NCBI GenBank assembly: GCA_029747585.1
Contig: JAPEVF010000573.1
Span: forward strand, 1-29,533
Length of the DNA stretch: 29,533 nt
Direction: 5' to 3'
Source: Pleurotus djamor
Taxonomy: Eukaryota > Basidiomycota > Agaricomycetes > Agaricales > Pleurotaceae
Part shown: positions 22,059-29,533 of the stretch, piece by piece
Numbering within the stretch: position 1 is the first letter of the stretch
Layout of the letters: each line of letters begins with the position of its first letter
Made by a program: the position numbers and the translations under genes
Notes under the pieces: generated by a model
Told to the model about the DNA's origin: nothing
Seen by the model: only the letters and a program-made list of their open reading frames with translations
Databases searched by the model: none

Positions 22059-23319
22059 TCAGACGCTAGGTAATCGGGCCCAGCCTACGGATTGAGCGCC
22101 CAAAGCTTTATGAACCTCCGATCGCATGAAGTACGCATAAGCCACACGGTCACCATTCTTCCAGAGGGGGACCTCATGCTTGAAGAGGCGTCCCGAAAAT
22201 AAGACGACCGAACCGCCGAAGTAGCGGAAGGAGGCGCGCAGGTGGGGAAATCGCAGCTCAGCTTCATCAGTACCAATGTTGACCAGCGCGTCCATCTGCT
22301 TGAGGTCACCTTTGTTGTCGAAATGAGGGGGGCAGCAACGATTTGAGATAACAGTTAAGGCCGAAAACACCGACTCCCAAGATTTCCCCCAAAATCGTCT
22401 GCTCGCGTCTTTGGAATCATGCCTCAATGTCTCCATTGACCTAGACCCAGCAGCGTAGGAGTCAGGGTGGATGGCTCCAAGGATGAGGTTGATCGTTCGA
22501 TGGAGGGAACGACTGTCGTTCAGCCAAGCCTTGCATTCTGCCTGATTTTTGCGTAGTCCAGCCGATGGATTTGGTAATCCCTTGCCCTTGAAGGAGCATC
22601 AAGCGTGTCTTAGAAAGAAATCTTACTGAGAAAACTCACAGAATGGCCGCGCATGTACCATGCTGGCGAAAAATCCTTAGCCCCCCGCGGATATTTCTTC
22701 CCGTGTATTTTCAAGTAAGTGGTACTGTTACGCCACTTCTTCGACGTGACCGTCTGGATATTGGAATCCAATATCTTTCTGAGTGCCCAGATTGCTTTCC
22801 CAGCATGTTTCTGAGAATCGTGAGCGAGTTTCCGTCATGTCAAACGCGGTGCGTACCTCAATGTGCTTGGGAACGACGTGAGGTAGATAGACGATCAAGG
22901 GAACGCCATCAGATGATGCTACGACCGTAGGCGTTGTGATCCTCCCAAGGTTGACGCCATCGAGGAGGGCTTTCCTTTCAGCCCGCGATCCCTTCGCGAG
23001 ACGATCGGCTGTCACTTGGAGGTCGACTGGAAAACACCCACCAGCCATCAGTCCTGTAAGCTCAGTGCTATGAGCAACGTTAGCTTACCTCTATTTCCCA
23101 TGGCCTGCTTAACCTGCTCGCCAATGAGCTTGACGTCCACTGTTCTGTAACGCCGCGGTAAGTCACTACGGGACGCGTCAGAGGTTGAGTTTTAGATAGG
23201 GGAGAATCTGTATACGTTGGATGGCCTGCGACGTATTTGCGGATTTCCTGTGCAATTTGCTCCTCTGAAAAGAACGCATGTCGATTTTTAATCTTCGTAG
23301 GGGGCTGGCGGTCACTCAT
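22059..23319 (-). CDS. TET/JBP-family 2-oxoglutarate/Fe(II) dioxygenase, KDZ-linked
   Basis: Expected to oxidise 5-methylcytosine (to hydroxymethyl- and further oxidised cytosine) or thymine in DNA, in the nucleus. Five exons in phase give 358 aa: 23319-23216, 23165-23089, 23053-22857, 22810-22640 and 22586-22059; one intron is only 35 nt. The double-stranded beta-helix is complete: iron ligands His271 and Asp273 in CCPPHFDNKGDLKQMDALVN, distal His320 in SGRLFKHEVPLW, and the 2-oxoglutarate-binding Arg330 in GDRVAYAYFMR. Upstream lie a conserved helical region (VKLIGEQVKQAMGNR, LMAGGCFPVDLQVTADRL) and a segment ending SPAWYMRGHS. No CXXC or chromodomain is fused. TET/JBP genes next to KDZ transposases are a published feature of basidiomycete genomes. 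All catalytic residues are present, so the enzyme is probably active. Confidence 0.85.
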
Positions 23320-23408
23320 GGAGGAGGAAAGGACGGATTTTTTTTTTCTTATTTCCCGGCGTTTGAGTAAGCCTAGAAAGAATCATATGCCTAAACTATA
23401 GGGGGGGC

Positions 23409-25140
23409 TTACTCTAACAACGTCGAGAACCATGTGCCTAGGGTCCGATCCCTTCCAACCTCCTCAGCCATCAGAGTACCGCGATCCAGCTCCACCGACG
23501 CCGTCCACCCGCATCTCTTGCCCGTCCCATTCTTGGCGCGGCAGCGAAACTTGACTGATGCACATTTCTTATCCTTAACCGATATCGTTCCAAAACGCCG
23601 ACAGCTGGGGCAACTGGTGGGTATTCGACGTCCGGACGGAGCTCTGGTGGGATGAGACCAGAAGAATTTGGTGAGCTCAACTTTGGCTCTTCCCTGGGGT
23701 GAACGATGAGCAACGACAACCGCGGTCGAGGCTCCAAACCTGGGGTCGCCCCCGAGGATGTCGTGGATGACATTGCTCCAATTCTGGCCTTCAAGGTAGA
23801 CGCGCCGGAAAAATTCGCCACAAAATGTGGTTGCCCAGAAGGGCTGGAAGCGGCGAGCTGAAAACGAGATCACTTCACCAAAAGTACCGCTGAAAAGCAA
23901 CACTTAGAGAAGTAGCAGCACAGAGGACAGCACACTCACAAGCGCACCGCCGCTTTTACCCATTCCTTACATTCAACGTGTCCTTCAATGCCTCGACAGA
24001 TCAATAGCATCAGAGTCGAATGTTCCAGGTTCATCAGGTATGACTTGAGGTGCTTAGGAAAGAGTCGATCAAGTAGCTACGTTCAAATTGAGATGGATTC
24101 CATATGACGCGGCGATATGAAGTTTACCTCTTGCGGGTTAGTACTGTAGGGCGGAATGGCTGCGTGTTTACCATGAGGTGCAACGGGCGCTGAGTAGTGA
24201 AGAAGGCCCTCCGACGTGCTATGGGTGACCACAAAGGTCAAAACCCTCTTGGCACAGCGTCTTTGTTGTTTTCTACAGCGTCAAATACTTATCAGAACAC
24301 AAGAGCGTTTAGAACTTACCCTTTTGCAACGGCTAAAGCCTCATTGACGTTGGAGATGTACTTGTCCTCGCCGACACGCAAGTCAAAGGTCACCGTTATC
24401 ATCCATAAATGGCCCTGGTCCCGTCCGAAAAATCCCTTGAAGCGATGGAACGTCTCCGAGATCGGTTCCTGCAACTCGTCTGTCCCCTTCAGAGCGATTA
24501 CGAGTATGACGGTCTCCTGGCACCGCATCTCGGGAAAAAAAAAACAACCAAGGCTGGGAGACTCGGACGACGGCGTCTAACGGCTCGTTGGACGGTAGGA
24601 AAAAACCCTGAGGTGGTGTGTAGGTTAGATTTATATGGAATGGAATGGAAGACGTACGACGTATGGTGTGTTTCCTTTGACCTCGCGATCTTGACCCCGA
24701 TGGCAGGCAGGGCATTGGAAATAAAGAGTGGAATCTTCCAAAACTTGAGGGGTTGATACCACAAGACAAGCGTCGTCTTGATCGTCGTCGCCATCTTCAG
24801 TGCATTCGAGCTCGCTCCCCTGGTCCTCTGCCTCACCTTGAACCGCAACGCATATCCAACCGTGGCATTGATTGCATTGGATCAACCTTCCACCATTCTG
24901 ACATCCGCGGCAGAGCTGATAGACGCGGTGAGCGTATTGAAGTCAACGGTCAAACTTCGGCTCACCGATTCGAGTGGCCCCATTGTATCACAGCGATCGA
25001 CCTTGATGTCCGCGTCGATGGATACATTGCTTGAGGACAAGATAGGGATTTTCTCGGATACCGTATGGCTNGGGGGGAAGGGGTTTGCCAACGGCGGGGG
25101 CACCTGTACTCTGGCGAGCGGTTTGCTTAGTGCGAGCCAT
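23409..25140 (-). CDS. Histone H3-tail mimic fused to a PHD-like finger, unknown body and zinc ribbon
   Basis: I know of no named family. Six exons (25140-24966, 24915-24658, 24607-24320, 24272-24128, 24076-23940, 23889-23409), introns 47-51 nt, give 493 aa after two one-base corrections: dropping the N at 25071 and one base of the ten-base run at 24537-24546. Residues 1-13 read MARTKQTARQSTG; H3 starts MARTKQTARKSTG. Then follow a PHD-like cluster, Cys60-x2-Cys63, Cys72-x2-Cys75, His76, Cys80, Cys126-x2-Cys129 (LCRGCQNGGRLIQCNQCHGW), an alpha/beta-looking middle (MRCQETVILVIALKG, RVLTFVVTHSTSEGLLHYSA), a segment GTFGEVISFSARRFQPFWAT and a C-terminal zinc-ribbon-like part (Cys427, Cys430, Cys450, Cys460). 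It ends 89 bp before the TET/JBP start on the same strand. Function unknown; I infer recruitment or titration of H3K4 readers or writers. Confidence 0.75.
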
Positions 25141-25504
25141 GATGGTAAGAGAAAAGGGGACGGGCGACCGGCGTTGGGGCCTGGTGCTCCGATCAGGGAC
25201 GACAGGGTTCCTGCTCGAACTTAGTGAAACGCTCGACTTCGACTAGTTGAAGTCCGATGTGAACATTTAAAGTGCACATTGAACGTATTGGAGCATCGAG
25301 CTCACCTTGCATGTGTGACGGGGAGCGACGCATACGAGAAAAATCCTCACCCCCTCCAACGCGGCGGGCGTTGCTCACTGAGCGCAGAAGATGGAAGATA
25401 CCCGCTGCATCCGTTCCACTTGAGGCCATGGATGGGATCAATGGGACTGAGCTTTGAAGAACTCGGGCAAGCAAACGTGAATGTCGATACCTGAATCTGA
25501 GGAT
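25141..25504. other. Upstream region of the H3-tail gene
   Basis: About 360 bp holding the likely promoter of the H3-tail gene. A TTTAAA about 125 bp before the ATG (near 25266) is a weak TATA candidate. No further gene is supported. Confidence 0.4.
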
Positions 25505-26165
25505 GTGGAAGTTTCTAACGATTTCGAGCTGAGATCTAGAAACTCAAATTAGAAAGACTATGGAGCAACAACAAGAGATAAATTCCCAACCTCCGCTCTC
25601 TAGTTTCGACAGCACACCGTCGCGTTGGGGGATAAGAGGTTACCTCTCCAAAGTGCGGTGCAAGCAACCGTGGATTTTGATACCTTCATTTGAAGTTGTC
25701 CAGTTTCTAACAATTTCGAGCTGATATCTAGAAACTCAAGTTAGAAAGCCTATGGAGAAACAGTTACGCCAAACGAAAGGTAAATTCCCAACCTCCGCTT
25801 TCTAGTTTCGACATTGAAGCATCGCGGAATGAGAAGTTACCCAGCCAAAGTGCTGGTCCTCAACGCACAGGGCCTTCACCCACAATTTCTCGGACTTTGT
25901 GCTTGCTTATGCCTGGTGTAGGTAGGGTTATGTGAAGATCGACGATTGCTAGGCGCGTACGTTGCTCCTCTGACCTTGGGCAGGCCTGGCTTAATAATTA
26001 GGGCCGTCATCGCCTTATCAATTCACTACGGTCGCAGTGGAGAAGTTAGAAAGCTAGAGAGTAGAAATAAGAAATGGGAGAACGGAGAAATGAAAACTCT
26101 GTATCTCCCAAAACCTAGTTTTGAGTTTCGAAGGTGAAGCGTCGCATTCCCAGGGTGAGAAGCCG
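25505..26165. repeat. Diverged repeats of about 0.19 kb with internal hairpins
   Basis: Copy one (25505-25660) and copy two (25697-25855) share AGTTTCTAAC.ATTTCGAGCT, CTAGAAACTCAA.TTAGAAAG, AAATTCCCAACCTCCGCT and TCTAGTTTCGAC in the same order. A third, more distant copy lies at about 26038-26165. In copies one and two AGTTTCTA pairs with TAGAAACT 19 bp further on, giving an 8-bp stem. The block borders the H3-tail gene on the side opposite to the transposase. Confidence 0.75.
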
Positions 26166-27001
26166 TTTATGGCTTGTATTCTTGACTTGGTTTTGGTTCC
26201 TTCGAGGACGGAACGTGGTGACCGCGAAATGCTCACCGCGTCGGCGTTGACGTTGAACGTTGACCAGGACGGTTGAACTGCCTGGGCGTTCGGGCTCGGG
26301 CCGCCCGGGGCGCTTGAGTCTCACGGTGTATTTGAATGGTGCAAGTTAACTTGGTGGGATTATTACGTAATATTATTCTAGGGACATGGGCAATGACTAA
26401 ATACGACTAAATCGGGCCTTAGAAGGAAAATTCAAGTGAAAACGGGTCCGTCCACGGTTCGTCCGCAGTCGCGTATCTGTCGCGTTTAACAAGGGTGGCC
26501 AGCCCTTGTCAAAGCTCCAGAGGCGACTCCTACGAGCAAAATGTTAGCGTGATGTCTGGTATCCGGAGAAACTTACCACTGTAACACCGCCCACTATGGG
26601 CATATCGCCAGGAAGGCGGTGCGCCGAGGAAGCCATACTACGGACTTGACTACGCCAACACCCAAAGCAAGGCGTTTAGAATCCTGGGTGGATAAATCAG
26701 AGTCTGTCACCAAAAAAAAAGGATAACGTACCGCTCTAGACATTTGCACGTTGGAGGAGTAACCAGTGGTGAGGGGCAAGTACAAAACTTAGTCCCAGTC
26801 GCGACAGAGCGCGGCAACGCGGCGTGGCCTTGACAGGCACGTAGCATAGAAGGAGGATGCGGGAAAAGCGCAGGGGCTTATTCCCAGTCATAAAAAATGA
26901 CAACGCTCCGTAGCAATGAAGCTAGAAGCATGGAGATTGTAGCTCGACCACTAGGGACGAACTGATAGGTTCCAAAGCCAACACTACGACGGTCATAAGT
27001 G
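26166..27001. other. Intergenic stretch, no gene seen
   Basis: More than 800 bp with short, stop-rich frames. An A-tract lies at 26711-26719. Base composition and frame structure give no reason to call a gene; an unrecognised transposon relic is possible. Confidence 0.4.
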
Positions 27002-27134
27002 AGGCGCGATTCGCCTGCTGAGGTCGGGGACTCGAATCACCCCGACCGTTCCCCCAGAGCCGACCCCCAGATCCACGGCGACCAAACGAACGAATTCCGT
27101 TTGGAGAAACCTACTACAACCGTTGTTGTAGTAG
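27002..27134. other. Cluster of four perfect-stem hairpins
   Basis: Four inverted repeats stand in a row: 27002-27016 (AGGCG/CGCCT), 27022-27047 (GGTCGGGG/CCCCGACC, 10-nt loop), 27082-27104 (CCAAACG/CGTTTGG) and 27111-27134 (CTACTACAAC/GTTGTAGTAG, 4-nt loop). The second loop on the minus strand reads GATTCGAGT, like a tRNA T-loop or B-box, but I could not fit a tRNA. It may be a structured RNA or a DNA element end. Confidence 0.5.
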
Positions 27135-27393
27135 CGCCTGCAACTACGTACGAAAGTGGGAAGGAAATCAAGAAAAACGAACCCCGGCCATGAGAAGGAG
27201 AAACGGGATGAAAGGGGCGAGGGCTGAAGTCCCAATGACATCTGACTTGCGTATATACGACCGGATCACCCGTGAGGCTGTGCTGGAACTGTACAGCTAG
27301 CTCCCACGATCGCGATCAGGTGACTTCAAAGTATTTAACCGCGCTTGGACTTCGGCATAGGCAACCAGTCCCCCGCCACCAGAACTCGTCGAC

Positions 27394-28349
27394 ATGGAAC
27401 ATTCGTGCACCAATAATCGCTTCGATACTGTCTACGAGGCTCCGCGACCGGCTCATCTCCCTCTTCAAGATGTCCAAGACTCTCCCGAGGAGAGTGTGGT
27501 CTTACCCCCCCTCCGTGAAGATAATGTGCGTGACGCGCTCGTGTATCAGCCAGGTATGGTTGCCCCTCCGTACTTATCTTCGCAAACTAATCGCTGATCC
27601 TGGCAATAAATAGATGGCTCTTACAACGCATCTCAAAAGTTGGATGGGCATGACCTGATGTCCATATTCCCAACCCAACCGCCCTCGTGCCTTTTTTCGC
27701 CCATGGAGCCGTCTCCTCACGCGATGTCGGATCTGTTCGGTCCTCAAGAACGCTCTTTTTTGACCGGGCATGCGCCAGTCCAGCCCTTTTTGACTGAAGG
27801 AGGCGGTTCTCTTTCTGGCCCTCAAGCGCCTGGGGATGCTGTTTATCCTGAGCGCTGTCTCTTGACCGGACCCGGAATCCCCGACGTTGATTACAACGTG
27901 GAACACCCATCCTCTCCACCTTCTGCTGCCCCCCCTGCTCCGCCCACCTCCCCGGTTCTCACAGCACCGTATGGGTTGGAGGAGATGGCACTGAATGAAT
28001 GGGTCAACGATGACCGCGATATGTTTTCTCACTTGTAAGTTTCTCATGAACTACTGGGGCTATCTCAACAGTGATATGATGATTAGACTGGCATCTCTGT
28101 GCGGTTTTTCGACGGATTAGTGAAGTCTGGACGGACCCCCGCCTTTTCGCCATGATGTTGTTGATGATGTAACGCTGGTCGCTCTTCTTCAGGGATGTCT
28201 CCAACCCNTTTTTTCTTTTTTCTGTTTCTGTTCGGAATCTATCTCTTTTTTGCTTTGTACCTGTATGATACCCAAAAATTTTATTTTCAGTTACAAGCAC
28301 TGTCATCGGCGCCCGACGTCTCATATCAGGGAAGACAACGAACCTGTAA
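27394..28349 (+). CDS. Unknown acidic, proline-rich protein, 3' end uncertain
   Basis: Two exons are clear: 27394-27553 and 27614-28034, joined in phase by a 60-nt GTATGG..AATAG intron. The protein begins MEHSCTNNRFDTVYEAP and continues with Pro/Ser/Leu-rich sequence containing two similar phrases (QERSFLTGHAPVQPFLTEGG and PERCLLTGPGIPDVDYNVEH), ending exon two at NEWVNDDRDMFSHL before a GTAAGT donor. A third exon from 28291 (acceptor TTATTTTCAG) fits the phase and gives STVIGARRLISGKTTNL with a stop at 28349, though a 256-nt intron is long for this genome and further exons are possible. I do not recognise the family. The upstream frame is open with poor coding character, so the ATG at 27394 is the best start. 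Confidence 0.5.
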
Positions 28350-28599
28350 GGTTTATTCGGTTGCTGGATTGCAGGTCAGCGAAGGAATTAATCCGATCCA
28401 TTGTTCTTCTGATATCCTGAATCTTGAATGAACAGGTGAATGGGGTAGGGCAGGCCAACTCGCCACCGGATCAAGCTCGCGATTATCCTCCATGATGGTG
28501 GTCATCCTCTAGTCAGGGAGGCTATCTTACGGGTTCAGTCCATAGCCAGATCTCACGATCTCAGGTAAGGAAGGATTGATCTGACTCATTATTTTGTCT

Positions 28600-29533
28600 A
28601 ACACCGTAGTTGAACGGGTGAATGGAACTTACAGGCGGCTCTCAACCCCCTGGTCACGGTTAAAACGTATCTTCGCATTGAACCATTTCTCCAACCAAAT
28701 CCTCTGCTCTCCTCCTGCCCCCCTCATCCTCACCAGTATGTGGTACGCCGACTACAGCGATATCCTGTTCAAAGCGGTTCCGGCTTGGAAGGCTACCCTC
28801 GGGGACGATCGCAAGCAAGTGATCCTCGACACAACGATTCGAATCTTCGACAAGTACCGCAGAAATCCAGACCTCAAAGAACTCCTACCGTTCTCAGAGC
28901 AGGCTTCGGTAAGTAGTAGTGGCCGCCATTCATCTGCACAGAAACTCACGAGTCCGTTAGCAAGTCGCTACGTGGTTCAAAAATAACAAGAATCGTCCCA
29001 AACCTGGGAGCAAAAACCACGGCAACGCTCAGACGACCGATCTCAACGAGGATAGTGAAGGGGGCGACGACGACGACGCTGAATACCCCCCTGAGTCCCT
29101 CGATCCCTGCGAGGTGTGGCGTAAACGATGGACTGGCCGTCTCGTCGCGCAGTTTCTCCACGAGAAAGTCTTCGCTGCCTACTACATCAGGAAAACCTGA
29201 TTGTGGAAGGGAGCAAGAAAAATCATCTCAAACCTTGGAAGGCAAGGGGAGCATTGGGAGAAAGGTATCTTCATAGTCTCCGCGAGAAAAAGAATAAAAA
29301 TCCAGGGGCTGTCTCGCCTCCCCCTGACAAAGCCCCCAAAGCGGGAAAAATCCAGCTACCCCTGTTTGCATCCCCTGGGATCGCCGAAAGCAGCCAAAGC
29401 AGCCAAAGCAGCCAAAGCACTCAAGGCTTCGAAAGCATACGAAGGAATCAAAGCATCAGATGTGAGTAAAGCTCAAGGTGCCCCCCTACACTATGATACA
29501 AAGCAAAGAAAGGTGTAAAATCATTTATTGTGC
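28600..29533 (+). CDS. Unknown protein with a homeodomain-like WFKNN motif, partial
   Basis: Coding character is clear from about 28736 to 29200. An exon with YADYSDILFKAVPAWKATLG and VILDTTIRIFDKYRRNPDLK ends at a GTAAGT donor near 28910. After an intron ending GTTAG it resumes at about 28961 with QVATWFKNNKNRPKPGSKNH, an acidic linker and PCEVWRKRWTGRLVAQFLHE. The VATWFKNNKNR phrase resembles helix 3 of a homeodomain (WFxN), and similar phrases occur in uncharacterised basidiomycete proteins, but no full homeodomain is visible. Beyond 29195 two frames compete, one with repeats of the KAAKAAKAAKALKASK type. The 5' start is not resolved and the gene may run past the right edge. Confidence 0.45.

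Noticed and set aside
23054..23088. Frameshift in the TET/JBP gene
   Set aside because: Reading exon two in the frame of VKLIGEQVKQAMGNR after a 50-nt first intron makes the following 35-nt intron phase-correct.
24966..25140. A genuine histone H3 gene
   Set aside because: Only the first dozen residues match; K9, K14 and the whole histone fold are missing, and a PHD-like cluster follows.
17400..26200. Terminal inverted repeats of the KDZ element
   Set aside because: I could not find a matching inverted pair by eye; an alignment of both flanks is needed before claiming ends.
27020..27050. tRNA 3' half (B-box-like loop)
   Set aside because: The stem is 8 bp with a 10-nt loop, and no anticodon arm or acceptor stem fits around it.

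Overview
This 29.5-kb window is nuclear DNA of a filamentous fungus, most likely an agaricomycete (mushroom-forming basidiomycete). Genes are densely packed and cut by many 46-68-nt GT..AG introns with CTAAC/CTGAC-like branch sites. The window carries a KDZ transposase and a TET/JBP-type dioxygenase, a combination typical of basidiomycetes. I reconstructed the gene models by hand. Seven multi-exon models close with consistent splice phases: importin, GT61, HPC2, the small nucleoplasmin-like gene, the 696-aa gene, SUN and TET/JBP. The H3-tail gene also closes once two homopolymer frame errors are corrected.

Left part (1-10.6 kb, all minus strand), ordinary host genes: an importin-13-like karyopherin (3' part beyond the left edge), a GT61 glycosyltransferase, an HPC2/ubinuclein subunit of the HIR histone chaperone complex, a small protein resembling a nucleoplasmin-like chaperone domain just upstream of it, and a 696-aa protein I do not recognise.

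Middle (10.6-17.9 kb): poorly conserved sequence with a possible membrane-protein fragment, an old tandem duplication and a gene with reading-frame breaks, then an intron-poor F-box protein (+) and a SUN-domain protein (-). A perfect 2 x 72-bp repeat precedes the F-box gene.

Right part (17.9-26.2 kb), the most interesting segment: three minus-strand genes lie head to tail with gaps of only 89 and 46 bp. They are (i) a 493-aa protein whose N-terminus copies the histone H3 tail (ARTKQTAR) followed by a PHD-like cysteine cluster, (ii) a compact 358-aa TET/JBP 2-oxoglutarate/Fe(II) dioxygenase with all metal and co-substrate residues, and (iii) a CxC2-KDZ transposase. A 70-bp minisatellite lies beyond the transposase and a diverged 0.19-kb repeat beyond the H3-tail gene. 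I propose that this is one mobile module combining transposition, DNA 5-methylcytosine oxidation and a decoy or recruiter for readers of H3K4.

Right edge (26.2-29.5 kb): a cluster of four hairpins, then two incompletely resolved plus-strand genes of unknown function.

Sequence quality: single N calls next to homopolymers occur at 79, 7192, 7344 and 25071. In three of them dropping the N restores the frame of a clear gene, and in the fourth it creates an in-frame ATG. Frame breaks at such runs should not be read as pseudogenes without checking.
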